Positions 20,480 to 28,466 of a stretch of 38,929 nucleotides of DNA are shown here, one piece after another. The DNA comes from Nocardioides sp. (lineage in GTDB: Bacteria; Actinomycetota; Actinomycetes; Propionibacteriales; Nocardioidaceae), in the NCBI GenBank assembly GCA_030698375.1, contig JAUYLL010000008.1, forward strand, positions 1-38,929, written 5' to 3'. The translations under genes and the position numbers were made by a program. Numbering within the stretch: position 1 is the first letter of the stretch; each line of letters begins with the position of its first letter. Under the pieces are notes generated by a model. That model was not told the origin of the DNA and ran no database searches. It saw nothing but the letters and a program-made list of their open reading frames with translations.

Positions 20480-21363
20480 GACGTCCCCGCGGGCCGCCGG
20501 CGCGCCACCAGCGGCCGCAGCCGGTCGGGCATCGACATGGTCCAGCCGTCCCCGAGCGGCTCGGCGGTCGGCGTGAACATCTCCGCGCGCCGGCAGCTGG
20601 CCTCGGCCAGGACCGCGTCGGGATCGCCGTACTGGCTGATCTCCAGGCAGGTGAGGTAGGTCGGCGGGAGCATCGCGAGGCTGCCGGCGTCGGCCTGCGC
20701 CGCGGCGGCACCCGTGGGCAGCCAGACCACCTCGGAGGACTCCGTGGAGACGTCGCGGGTGATCTGCCCCTCCGGCATCCGGGCCACGAAGAACCAGGTC
20801 CGGAAGCGGCGGGGCTCGAAGACCGGCGTCAGCCAGGCGTCCCACACACCGAGCAGGTCGGTGCGCAGCACCAGCCCGCGCCGGGTGAGGAACTCGGTCA
20901 TCGCCAGCTCGCGCGACTCCAGCGCGACGCGGTCGGCCTCCCAGTCGTCCCCGGTCGTGTCGGCGACGACGGCGTCGGTGGTGCCGGCCAGCAGCACCCC
21001 GGACTCCTCGAAGGTCTCGCGGACCGCCGCACACACCAGGGCGCGGGCGATCTCCTCGTCGTCGCACCCGAGCCGCTCGGCCCACTCCCGCGGCGTCGGA
21101 CCAGCCCAGGCCACCGTGGCGTCGAAGTCACGGGAGTCGACGCCACCCCCGGGGAAGACCGCCATCCCGCCGGCGAAGTTCATGGAGACCTGGCGCCGCA
21201 GCAGGTACGCCGCGGGCCCGTCCGCGGGGTCGTCGCCCTGCCGCAGCAGCACGACGGTGGCGGCGTTGCGCGGCTCGGCCGGCTCGCGCGTCCCGTCGGC
21301 GTACGCCTGGACGGCCTCGACGAGGTGGTCCGGGAGCGGCACCGGCGGGAGCGGGATGCGCAT
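20476..21363 (-). CDS. Nudix hydrolase with interrupted Nudix box (NUDT19/RP2-like)
   Basis: A 295-residue protein. Seen: FPGGGVD (70-76) and REtfEESGVLL (115-125) are the two halves of a Nudix box, separated by about 25 extra residues (roughly 80-108). Split boxes of this kind are known in the NUDT19/RP2p CoA diphosphatases, so a CoA or acyl-CoA substrate is plausible, but this is inference. The N-terminal AATVVLLRQG strand and C-terminal helical part fit the fold. The start shares one base with the RidA stop (TGATG) and the end overlaps the MBL gene. It is the second possible CoA-directed Nudix in this window. Confidence 0.82.
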   Translation of the reverse strand: MRIPLPPVPLPDHLVEAVQAYADGTREPAEPRNAATVVLLRQGDDPADGPAAYLLRRQVSMNFAGGMAVFPGGGVDSRDFDATVAWAGPTPREWAERLGCDDEEIARALVCAAVRETFEESGVLLAGTTDAVVADTTGDDWEADRVALESRELAMTEFLTRRGLVLRTDLLGVWDAWLTPVFEPRRFRTWFFVARMPEGQITRDVSTESSEVVWLPTGAAAAQADAGSLAMLPPTYLTCLEISQYGDPDAVLAEASCRRAEMFTPTAEPLGDGWTMSMPDRLRPLVARRRPAGTS

Positions 21364-21833
21364 CAGACCTCCACCACCATCTCGACCTCGACGGGGGCGT
21401 CGAGCGGCAGGACCGGGACGCCGACAGCCGAGCGGGCGTGCCGGCCGGCGTCGGCGAACACCTCCCCGAGCAGCTCGGAGACGCCGTTGGCAACCTGGGG
21501 CTGGCCGGTGAAGTCGGGCGTGGAGGCGACGAAGACGGTCACCTTGACGATGCGCTTGACCTGGGCGAGCTCACCGATCTCGGCGCGTACCGCGGCGATC
21601 GCGTTGAGCGCGCACTGCCGGGCGCAGTCGTAGGCCTCCTCGGCCGACACCTCGCCCCCGACCTTGCCGACCCGCAGCAGCTCGCCGTCGGCCATCGGGA
21701 GCTGACCGGAGGTGAAGACGTGGTCACCGCTGCGCACCGCGGGGACGTACGCCGCCACCGGCGCCGCCACCGGCGGCACCTGCAGCCCGAGGTCGAGCAA
21801 TCGCTCCTCGGGGGTCAGCGCCGGGCCGGTCAT
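21363..21833 (-). CDS. RidA family protein (YjgF/YER057c/UK114)
   Basis: A 156-residue protein of the RidA superfamily. Seen: SGDHVFTSGQLPM (about 35-47), the segment ARQCALNAIAAVRAEIG, VKVTVFVAS and the end GVPVLPLDAPVEVEMVVEV. The usual imine-binding Arg in the family motif 'RxAVGV' is present as HARSAVGV. RidA enzymes deaminate reactive 2-aminoacrylate and related imines, but this branch (the Rv3678c type) is not shown to do so. It starts within the DUF4177 stop (ATGA) and is tightly coupled to the Nudix gene after it. Confidence 0.88.
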   Translation of the reverse strand: MTGPALTPEERLLDLGLQVPPVAAPVAAYVPAVRSGDHVFTSGQLPMADGELLRVGKVGGEVSAEEAYDCARQCALNAIAAVRAEIGELAQVKRIVKVTVFVASTPDFTGQPQVANGVSELLGEVFADAGRHARSAVGVPVLPLDAPVEVEMVVEV

Positions 21834-21988
21834 GCCGGCTTGGGCCGCTTGAAGTAGGCGACCAGGTTCTCGGGGTTCATGCCCGGCACGATCTGCACGA
21901 GCTCCCAGCCGTCCTCGCCGAAGTTGTCGAGGATCTGCTTGGTCGCGTGCACGAGCACGGGCGCTGTCAGGTACTCCCACTTGGTCAT
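21830..21988 (-). CDS. DUF4177 small protein
   Basis: A 52-residue protein. Seen: MTKWEYLTAPVLVHATKQIL followed by NFGEDGWELVQIVPG, the typical DUF4177 pattern 'WEY...L...G.dGWELV'. It is the first gene of the DUF4177-RidA-Nudix-MBL-VKOR unit. The start at 21988 is the only one consistent with the family and lies 35 bp from the divergent hydrolase gene. A similarly tiny gene (Rv3678A) precedes RidA in M. tuberculosis. Function is unknown. Confidence 0.85.
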   Translation of the reverse strand: MTKWEYLTAPVLVHATKQILDNFGEDGWELVQIVPGMNPENLVAYFKRPKPA

Positions 21989-22011
21989 GCCCGCGACCCT
22001 ACTCCCGGTCC

Positions 22012-22017
22012 TAGGGT
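22012..22017 (+). promoter_or_regulatory. Candidate -10 box for a leaderless transcript
   Basis: TAGGGT lies six bases before the ATG at 22024. In actinobacteria this spacing puts the transcription start at the A of the start codon. No ribosome-binding site is present, which agrees with leaderless translation. Confidence 0.5.
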
Positions 22018-22023
22018 GGCCCG

Positions 22024-22827
22024 ATGGCTGACCTGGACCCCGACCGGACCACACCCGACGCCGTGCTGCGCTACGCCGCGCACGACGAGGGGATCCTCGA
22101 CGTCCACCTCCCCCCGTCGTACGACGCCGGCGACGGCGGGACGGACGCCGCCGCGGTGCTGTTCCTGGTCCACGGCGGGTTCTGGCGGGTCGAGCACGAC
22201 CGCACCCACACCCGGCCGATGGCCCGCGCCCTGGCCGACGCCGGCCTCGTGGTCGTCACCCCGGAGTACCGCAGGGTCGGGGGCCGCGGGGACCTGGCCG
22301 GCGGCTGGCCGACAACGGCCGAGGACGTCGCGACGGCGTACGACGCGCTCCCCGGCCTGCTCTCGGAGCTCGGCGTACGCATCGGTCGACTCACCGCGCT
22401 CGGGCACTCCGCCGGCGGGCATCTCGTCCTCTGGCTGGCCACCCGAGCCGACGAGGGGGACGGCCCGCGCCTGGACCGGGTCGTCGGGCTCGCCCCGGTC
22501 GGTGACCTGTGCGCCGCCGCGGCCGAGCGCATGGGTAACGGCGCGGTGCAGGGCTTCCTCGGCGGTGAGCCGGCCGACGTGCCGAGCCACTACGCGGCGG
22601 CCGACCCCGCACTGCGCCTGGACTCCCGTCCGCGCGCGGAGGTGGTCGTCGTCCACGGCGAGGCCGACGAGCACGTCGGCCTGGCCAACACGCTCGGGCT
22701 CGAGGCGCGCCACCCCTGGATCCTGCTGACCCGGATCGAGGGCGCCGACCACTTCGACGTCATCGACCCGGGCAGCGAGGCCTGGCCGGTCGTCCTCGCC
22801 GCCGCGCGCGCGGACGCCGTCGTTTGA
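22024..22827 (+). CDS. Alpha/beta hydrolase, kynurenine-formamidase/esterase-like
   Basis: A 267-residue soluble alpha/beta-hydrolase. Seen: the HGGFW oxyanion motif (50-54), nucleophile elbow GHSAGG with Ser129, acid Asp in VVHGEADEHVG and His in EGADHFDVIDP. HGGFW plus GHSAGGH are typical of the bacterial kynurenine formamidase-like/carboxylesterase group. No other tryptophan catabolic genes are nearby, so the substrate is open. It is divergent from the DUF4177 operon with 35 bp between, probably leaderless, and ends at a strong hairpin shared with the convergent BCCT gene. Confidence 0.87.
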   Translation: MADLDPDRTTPDAVLRYAAHDEGILDVHLPPSYDAGDGGTDAAAVLFLVHGGFWRVEHDRTHTRPMARALADAGLVVVTPEYRRVGGRGDLAGGWPTTAEDVATAYDALPGLLSELGVRIGRLTALGHSAGGHLVLWLATRADEGDGPRLDRVVGLAPVGDLCAAAAERMGNGAVQGFLGGEPADVPSHYAAADPALRLDSRPRAEVVVVHGEADEHVGLANTLGLEARHPWILLTRIEGADHFDVIDPGSEAWPVVLAAARADAVV

Positions 22828-22857
22828 ACGACCGGGACGGAGCTCGCGAGGACGCGT

Positions 22858-22894
22858 GTGGGCCCCGCTCCTGGCTGCCAGGAGCGGGGCCCAC
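22858..22894. terminator. Bidirectional hairpin terminator between hydrolase and BCCT genes
   Basis: A perfect 17-bp inverted repeat (22858-22874 with 22878-22894) and a 3-nt loop, almost all G/C. It lies between convergent stops at 22827 and 22912. It is the strongest hairpin in the window. Confidence 0.85.
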
Positions 22895-22911
22895 GTGTCG
22901 TCGTACGCGAC

Positions 22912-24606
22912 TCAGTCGGGGAAACGCGAGGGGGACCCTGCCCGGAACGGGGACCGGCCCGGGTGCCTCGACAAGTCGTCGCTGGTGTCCTGCACGTGGT
23001 CAGCCACGTCCTGCACCAGGAGCGCGCGCTGGCGGCGCCTGGAGGCGCGGTTCTCGGCCAGCAGGGCCTTCCCTGTGGACACCGCGATGAGCACCATCAC
23101 GATGCTGAACGGCAGCGCCACGAGGATGGCCATGGTCTGCAGGGCAGCCAGCCCGCCCGCGAGCAGCAGCACGACCGCGATCGCTCCCTCGAGCACCGCC
23201 CAGAAGGCACGGCTGGCCCGGGGCGGGTTCGGGTCTCCGCCGGTGGCCAGCATGTCGACCACGAAGGAGCCCGAGTCGGAGCTGGTCACGAAGAAGACCA
23301 CGATGACGAACAGCGCGATCACGCTGAGCACGGAGCCCAGCGGCAGGGTGTCGAGCATCTGGAAGAGCGCGGTGTCGGTGGTGACCGCGCCGTCCTCGCC
23401 AACGATGCCGCCGTCGCCGAACATCTCGGCGTACACCGCTGTGCCGCCCATGATCGAGAACCACAGCATGGTGACGAGAGTCGGGACGAGCAGGACGCCG
23501 AAGATGAACTCGCGGACGGTGCGCCCCCGCGAGATCCGGGCGATGAAGATGCCGACGAACGGCGCCCAGCTCATCCACCAGCCCCAGTAATAGGTCGTCC
23601 AGGCGCTGAGGAACGTCTCCCCCTCCTCGGGGTGGAAGGAGTACGTGTTGAAGGAGAGCCGCAGGAAGTTCTGCAGGTAGGAGCCGATCTGCTGCACGAA
23701 GTCGCCGAGCAGGAAGACGGTCGGCCCCAGGACGAGGACCGCGGCGAGCAGCACACCGGCCATCACCATGTTCATGCTGGAGAGCCACTTGATGCCCCTG
23801 TCGATGCCGCTGAGCACCGAGATGAGCGCGATCGCGGTGATGACGGCGACCAGCGTGACCAGCAGGATGTCGCCGACCTCACCGACGACCCCGAGGAAGG
23901 ACAGGCCCGCGCCGATCTGGCTCACGCCGAAGCCGAGTGAGGTGGCGACGCCGAAGAGCGTGCCGACGATCGCGATGACGTCGATGACGTCGCCGACCCA
24001 GCCCTTGACCTTGTCGCCGAGCAGTGGCTCGAGGGCCCAGCGGATGGAGACCGGTCGGCCCTTCCGGTGCACGGAGTAGGCGATGGCGAGGCCGACGACG
24101 ACGTAGATCGCCCAGGCGTGCAGGCCCCAGTGCAGGAAGGTCACGTCAAACGCGGTGCGGGCCACGGTCGCCGGGTCGTCGCCGGTGCCCGGCGGCGGCG
24201 AGACGTAGTGGTTCAGCGGCTCGGCGACACCCCAGAACACCAGGCCGATGCCCATGCCGGCCGCGAAGAGCATCGCGAACCAGGGCTTCATCCCGAACTC
24301 CGGGTCCTCGTCGTCCTTGCCGAGGACGATCGACCCCATCGGGGAGAACGCCAGCCACAGCGAGAACCCGACGAAGCCGGTGACGATCAGGACGTACCAC
24401 CAGGCCAGGTCGGTGACGACCGTCGCGTTCGCAGCGCTCAGGGTCTCGCCGAGCTGGTCGGGGAAGACCGCTGCGACGACCACGAACGCCACCAGGAGGA
24501 CGGCCGCCGGCACGAAGACCCTGGGGGAGCGGATGAAGCCGGGTCGGGCGCTGGGGGGACGCGGATCGTCGTCCACGTCCGGCGGAGATTGGGCGTCTGT
24601 GGTCAC
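22912..24606 (-). CDS. BCCT-family transporter (glycine betaine/carnitine/choline)
   Basis: A 564-residue secondary transporter. Seen: about 12 membrane helices, GMGIGLVFWGVAEPLNHY in helix 3, and the BCCT signature AWTTYYWGWWMSWAPFVG (Trp-rich substrate cage) followed by IARISRGRTVREFI. SSDSGSFVVDMLATGG lies in helix 10. The C-terminal tail of about 50 residues is hydrophilic and charged (RASRRRQRALLVQDVADHV), as in osmosensing members such as BetP. GTG at 24606 is chosen because GGAGG precedes it by 5 nt. The likely substrate is a compatible solute such as betaine, but family members differ and sequence reading alone cannot fix it. It appears to be its own unit, 126 bp downstream of scoB. 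Confidence 0.92.
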   Translation of the reverse strand: MTTDAQSPPDVDDDPRPPSARPGFIRSPRVFVPAAVLLVAFVVVAAVFPDQLGETLSAANATVVTDLAWWYVLIVTGFVGFSLWLAFSPMGSIVLGKDDEDPEFGMKPWFAMLFAAGMGIGLVFWGVAEPLNHYVSPPPGTGDDPATVARTAFDVTFLHWGLHAWAIYVVVGLAIAYSVHRKGRPVSIRWALEPLLGDKVKGWVGDVIDVIAIVGTLFGVATSLGFGVSQIGAGLSFLGVVGEVGDILLVTLVAVITAIALISVLSGIDRGIKWLSSMNMVMAGVLLAAVLVLGPTVFLLGDFVQQIGSYLQNFLRLSFNTYSFHPEEGETFLSAWTTYYWGWWMSWAPFVGIFIARISRGRTVREFIFGVLLVPTLVTMLWFSIMGGTAVYAEMFGDGGIVGEDGAVTTDTALFQMLDTLPLGSVLSVIALFVIVVFFVTSSDSGSFVVDMLATGGDPNPPRASRAFWAVLEGAIAVVLLLAGGLAALQTMAILVALPFSIVMVLIAVSTGKALLAENRASRRRQRALLVQDVADHVQDTSDDLSRHPGRSPFRAGSPSRFPD

Positions 24607-24732
24607 GGGTACCTCCGGATAGACAGGGTGCACCCCGACGGAGGGAAGGGGTGACGCTGGAGCCTGCCCGACCGCATGTCGGGACAAACGGTCGCCGGGG
24701 GCACCGTGACGATCCTCACCCGCCTCCAGGCC
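24607..24732. promoter_or_regulatory. scoB-BCCT intergenic region
   Basis: 126 bp holding the 3' flank of scoB and the BCCT promoter, both on the minus strand. A short inverted repeat CCCGAC-CGCAT-GTCGGG (24667-24683) could end scoB transcription or serve as an operator. No convincing -35/-10 pair was found. Confidence 0.3.
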
Positions 24733-25371
24733 TCAGGCGCTCCGCAGCTCCGGCTCTGTCTTGGTGCGGACCTCATCCGCGGTGACGTCGGGGGCGAGCT
24801 CGACCAGCGTGAGGCCGCTGCCGTCGGGAGCGACGTCGATGACCGCGAGGTCGGTGATGATCCGCTGCACCACCCCACGCCCGGTGTAGGGCAGCGAGCA
24901 CTCGTCCACGATCTTGTACGACCCGTCACGGGCCACGTGCTCCATCAGCACAATGACCTTCTTCGCACCATGGACCAGGTCCATCGCCCCGCCCATGCCC
25001 TTGACCATCTTCCCCGGGATCATCCAGTTCGCGATGTCCCCAGCCGCCGAGACCTGCATCGCCCCCAGGATCGCGGCATCGATCTTCCCGCCGCGGATCA
25101 TCCCGAAGCTCGTCGCGGAGTCGAAGAACGACGCCCCGCGCCGCACCGTCACCGTCTCCTTGCCGGCATTGATCAGGTCCGGATGCTCGGTGCCCTCAAC
25201 CGGATAGGGCCCGACCCCGAGGATCCCGTTCTCCGACTGCAGCACCAGCTCCACGTCCTCAGGCACGTAGTTCGGCACCAGCGTCGGCAACCCGATGCCC
25301 AGGTTCACGTACGAGCCGTCGACCAACTCCGCGGCCGCCCGCGCGGCCATCTCCTCACGCGACCAGCTCAT
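24733..25371 (-). CDS. scoB: 3-oxoacid CoA-transferase subunit B
   Basis: A 212-residue beta subunit. Seen: [16 protein letters not shown] (21-36) and the active-site motif [12 protein letters not shown], whose Glu47 is the residue that carries the CoA thioester in this family. [15 protein letters not shown] and [20 protein letters not shown] follow. With the alpha subunit it moves CoA between succinyl-CoA (or acetyl-CoA) and a 3-oxo acid such as acetoacetate. PcaIJ-type 3-oxoadipate transferases look similar, so the acid is uncertain. It overlaps scoA by 4 bp (ATGA). Confidence 0.92.
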   Translation of the reverse strand: MSWSREEMAARAAAELVDGSYVNLGIGLPTLVPNYVPEDVELVLQSENGILGVGPYPVEGTEHPDLINAGKETVTVRRGASFFDSATSFGMIRGGKIDAAILGAMQVSAAGDIANWMIPGKMVKGMGGAMDLVHGAKKVIVLMEHVARDGSYKIVDECSLPYTGRGVVQRIITDLAVIDVAPDGSGLTLVELAPDVTADEVRTKTEPELRSA

Positions 25372-26153
25372 GCCGACTCCTCCCCGCCCGGACGGACGGT
25401 GCGCTTCTCAATCCGCTTGTCCGCCGCCTGCTCCGGGGTCAACGCCACCACCCGGTGCACGAACACCCCCGGCAGGTGCACGTCGTTCGGCTCGATCTCC
25501 CCGGGCTCCACCAACTCCTCGACCTCCGCGATGGACACCCGCCCACACATCGCCGCCAACGGGTTGAAGTTCCGCGCGGCATCACGAAACACCAGGTTGC
25601 CGTGCCGATCGCCGCGCCAGGCCCGCACCAACCCGAAGTCCGCCACGATCGCCTCCTCCAGCACGAACTCCCGCTCACCATCAGCAGTCGGGAACCGCCG
25701 GGTCTCCTTCGGCGGCGAGGCCACCGCCACACCCCCCGCATCGTCATAACGCCACGGCAACCCACCCTCCGCAACCTGCGTGCCACCACCGGTCGCGGTG
25801 AAGAACGCCGGGATCCCCATCCCCCCGGCCCGCATCCGCTCCGCCAACGTCCCCTGCGGGGTCAGCTCCACCTCCAACTCCCCGGCCAGGTACTGCCGCG
25901 CGAACTCCCGGTTCTCCCCCACATACGAGGCCACCATCCGCCGCAACCGCCCCGCACCCAGCAACAACCCCAGACCCCAGTCATCGACCCCGGCGTTGTT
26001 CGACACCGCCTCCAACTCGCGCGTGCCCTGCTCCAACAAAGCCCCGATCAACACCGACGGGATCCCACACAACCCGAACCCCCCAACCGCCAACCTCGCC
26101 CCGTCACCGATATCGGCGACCGCCTCCACAGCACTCGCGACCGTCTTGTCCAC
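25368..26153 (-). CDS. scoA: 3-oxoacid CoA-transferase subunit A
   Basis: A 261-residue alpha subunit. Seen: [20 protein letters not shown] (21-40) with the family CoA-binding GGF/GLCGIP motif, [37 protein letters not shown] and the C-terminal [20 protein letters not shown]. The codon use is unlike the neighbours: long stretches use TTG for Leu and GGG for Gly where most other genes in the window use CTG/CTC and GGC, visible as C-rich runs on the plus strand around 25700-26100. This suggests transfer from another high-GC donor. It is the first gene of the scoAB unit, divergent from arsA1 with 79 bp between starts. Confidence 0.92.
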   Translation of the reverse strand: MDKTVASAVEAVADIGDGARLAVGGFGLCGIPSVLIGALLEQGTRELEAVSNNAGVDDWGLGLLLGAGRLRRMVASYVGENREFARQYLAGELEVELTPQGTLAERMRAGGMGIPAFFTATGGGTQVAEGGLPWRYDDAGGVAVASPPKETRRFPTADGEREFVLEEAIVADFGLVRAWRGDRHGNLVFRDAARNFNPLAAMCGRVSIAEVEELVEPGEIEPNDVHLPGVFVHRVVALTPEQAADKRIEKRTVRPGGEESA

Positions 26154-26199
26154 GCGTTCTCCTCGTCGGCTCCGGCCGTGATCGGCCTGTGGTCGCCCC

Positions 26200-26215
26200 G
26201 GTGATCTGGGTCACC
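26200..26215. promoter_or_regulatory. Crp-like palindrome in the scoA/arsA1 divergent promoter
   Basis: GGTGATCTGGGTCACC has arms GGTGA and TCACC with a 6-nt spacer, the geometry of Crp-family sites (consensus TGTGA-N6-TCACA). It ends 4 bp before the arsA1 -10 box, so a bound protein would block or modulate that promoter and could also act on scoA. Which regulator binds is inference. Confidence 0.45.
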
Positions 26216-26219
26216 ACTC

Positions 26220-26225
26220 TACGAT
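26220..26225 (+). promoter_or_regulatory. Candidate -10 box for leaderless arsA1
   Basis: TACGAT followed by seven bases and then the GTG start at 26233. The spacing predicts transcription starting at or next to the start codon. No ribosome-binding site is visible. Confidence 0.5.
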
Positions 26226-26232
26226 CATTGAC

Positions 26233-27273
26233 GTGAGCCCTCAGAACGAGAAGCCGCGACGCAGAGGCCGTCCCGGGTCGGACTGGTCGCAGGTGCAGGT
26301 CCACGTCGTAACCGGCAAGGGCGGAACCGGCAAGTCCACGGTGGCAGCGGCGCTCGCGCTCGCGCTCGCCTCCCGCGGCAAGCAGGTCCTGCTGTGCGAG
26401 GTCGAAGGCCGCCAGGGCATCGCCCAGATGTTCGACGTCCCGCCGCTGCCCTACGAGGAGCGCCCGCTGGCCCACGGCCCCGGCCACGACGGCGAGCCGG
26501 GCGGGGAGGTCTTCGCCCTGGCCATCGACCCGGAGTCCGCGCTCCTGGAGTACCTCTCGATGTACTACCGCCTCGGCCGGGCAGGGAAGGCGCTCGACAA
26601 GTTCGGCGTCATCGACTTCGCCACCACGATCGCTCCCGGCGTGCGCGACGTGCTGCTGACCGGGAAGGTCTACGAGGCAGCGCAGCGCAACAAGCGCTCC
26701 AAGGACGCGCGGCACTACGACGCGGTCGTTCTCGACGCGCCGCCCACCGGACGCATCTCCCAGTTCCTCAACGTCAACGACGAGCTCGCCGGGCTCGCCA
26801 AGGTCGGTCCGATCAAGACACAGGCCGACGCCATCATGACGCTGCTGCGCTCGCCGCGGACGGCGGTCCACCTGGTCACCGTGCTCGAGGAGATGCCCGT
26901 GCAGGAGACCGCCGATGGCATCACCGAGCTGCGCCGGGTGGGTCTCCCCGTGGGGGGCGTCGTGATGAACCTGACGCGCCCCCAGGTGCTCGACGGCGAT
27001 GCCCGGGAGGCCGCCCTCGCCGATGCGCTGCCCCTGGCGGAGGTCGGCGCCGCCCTGGAGCGGGTCGGTCTCCCCGCCGACACCGCGCTGCTGGACGCGC
27101 TCGGGGCCGAAGGCCGCGACCACGCAGAGCGTCGACGGCTCGAGGACACCCAGCGTGCCCTGGTCGGGGCGCTCGATGTGCCGTCGTACGAGCTGACGCG
27201 GTTGCCGGACGGGGTGGACCTCGGCGGCCTCTACGAGCTGGCAGCCCAGCTGCGCGAGCAGGGGATGGCATGA
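26233..27273 (+). CDS. ArsA/Get3-family ATPase, first of pair (Rv3679-like)
   Basis: A 346-residue ATPase of the SIMIBI class. Seen: the deviant Walker A loop GKGGTGKST (28-36) with the signature lysine (Lys29) that reaches across the dimer in ArsA, Get3 and MinD, and VVLDAPPTGR as switch I/Walker B. There is no cysteine metal site of the ArsA type and no transmembrane part, so arsenite transport is not supported. The start is GTG at 26233 with a leaderless promoter. It overlaps the second ATPase by 4 bp (ATGA, 27270-27273). From memory the pair matches M. tuberculosis Rv3679-Rv3680, annotated as anion-transporter ATPases. Confidence 0.9.
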   Translation: MSPQNEKPRRRGRPGSDWSQVQVHVVTGKGGTGKSTVAAALALALASRGKQVLLCEVEGRQGIAQMFDVPPLPYEERPLAHGPGHDGEPGGEVFALAIDPESALLEYLSMYYRLGRAGKALDKFGVIDFATTIAPGVRDVLLTGKVYEAAQRNKRSKDARHYDAVVLDAPPTGRISQFLNVNDELAGLAKVGPIKTQADAIMTLLRSPRTAVHLVTVLEEMPVQETADGITELRRVGLPVGGVVMNLTRPQVLDGDAREAALADALPLAEVGAALERVGLPADTALLDALGAEGRDHAERRRLEDTQRALVGALDVPSYELTRLPDGVDLGGLYELAAQLREQGMA

Positions 27274-28454
27274 GCAGGAGCACCCCGCGCGTCGGACCGT
27301 TGGCCGGTCACGGCCACGCCCCGCCCGCGCTCGACGTGGACGGCCTGCTCGACGACCCCGCGACCCGGATCATCGTCTGCTGCGGCTCCGGCGGCGTCGG
27401 CAAGACCACCACCTCGGCCGCGCTGGCCCTGCGTGCGGCCGAGCGCGGCCGCAAGGTCGTCGTCCTCACCATCGACCCGGCCCGGCGCCTGGCGCAGTCG
27501 ATGGGGATCGAGGTGCTCGACAACGTCCCCCGCCCGGTGCCCGGCTCGGGGACAGCAGCGGGCGGCTCGCTGGACGCGATGATGCTGGACATGAAGCGCA
27601 CCTTCGACGAGGTGGTCGAGAACCAGGCCACTCCGGAGAAGGCGAAGCAGATCCTGGAGAACCCCTTCTACATCGCACTCTCGAGCTCCTTCGCCGGCAC
27701 CCAGGAGTACATGGCGATGGAGAAGCTCGGCCAGCTCCACAAGGACGCCCAGCGCACCGGTCGGTGGGACCTCGTCGTGGTGGACACCCCGCCGTCACGG
27801 TCCGCGCTGGACTTCCTGGACGCCCCCGAGCGGCTCTCGTCCTTCCTCGACGGCCGGTTCATCCGGCTGTTGCTGGCTCCTGCGAAGGGGCCGGCGCGGC
27901 TGATGACCGCCGGTCTGGGCGTGGTCACCGGAGCGCTCAACAGGATTCTCGGCACCCACGTGCTGCGGGACATGCAGACGTTCGTAGCGGCCTTCGACAC
28001 GCTCTTCGGCGGGTTCCGGCAGCGGGCACAGCACACCTTCGAGCTGCTCCAGGCCCCGGGCACAGCCTTCCTCGTGGTGGCCGCGCCCGAGCCCGACGCA
28101 CTGCGGGAGGCGGCGTACTTCGTCGAGCGGCTCTCGGAGGAGCGGATGCCGCTGGCCGGGCTCGTCGTCAACCGGGCGAGCGTCGATCCGTCGGCCGGAC
28201 TCTCGGCCGAGCAGGCGGTCGCCGCCGCGGAGCGCCTCGACGCAGCGGGCGAGGACAGACCGTCCTCGGAGGTGGCGTCCGGGCTGCTGCGGCTCCTGGC
28301 GGAGCGGCAGCGTGTGGTCGCGCGGGAGACCCGACTGCGGCAGCGGTTCGCGACAGCACACCCGGAGGTCCCCACCGCAGTCGTCCCGGCGCTGTCGACC
28401 GACGTGCACGACCTCGACGGCCTGCGCCGGATCGGCGTCCTGCTGGGCGGCTGA
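27270..28454 (+). CDS. ArsA/Get3-family ATPase, second of pair (Rv3680-like)
   Basis: A 394-residue paralogue of the preceding ATPase. Seen: the P-loop CCGSGGVGKTTTSAAL (37-52), VLTIDPARRLAQSMG after switch regions, VVVDTPPSRSALDFLDAP as Walker B, and VVAAPEPDALREAAYF. The signature lysine of the deviant Walker A motif is replaced by Ser40 (GSGGVGKT instead of GKGGxGKT), so only the partner protein carries it. A longer insert than in the first ATPase includes SFAGTQEYMAMEKLGQLH, a region that in Get3 forms a client-binding helix, but the equivalence is not proven. It ends 12 bp from the convergent whiB4 stop. Confidence 0.9.
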   Translation: MSRSTPRVGPLAGHGHAPPALDVDGLLDDPATRIIVCCGSGGVGKTTTSAALALRAAERGRKVVVLTIDPARRLAQSMGIEVLDNVPRPVPGSGTAAGGSLDAMMLDMKRTFDEVVENQATPEKAKQILENPFYIALSSSFAGTQEYMAMEKLGQLHKDAQRTGRWDLVVVDTPPSRSALDFLDAPERLSSFLDGRFIRLLLAPAKGPARLMTAGLGVVTGALNRILGTHVLRDMQTFVAAFDTLFGGFRQRAQHTFELLQAPGTAFLVVAAPEPDALREAAYFVERLSEERMPLAGLVVNRASVDPSAGLSAEQAVAAAERLDAAGEDRPSSEVASGLLRLLAERQRVVARETRLRQRFATAHPEVPTAVVPALSTDVHDLDGLRRIGVLLGG

Positions 28455-28466
28455 GGACCCGCCGGG

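Noticed and set aside
26233..28454. Arsenite efflux system
   Set aside because: No ArsB pump, ArsR or ArsC is present and the ATPases lack the ArsA cysteine metal site.
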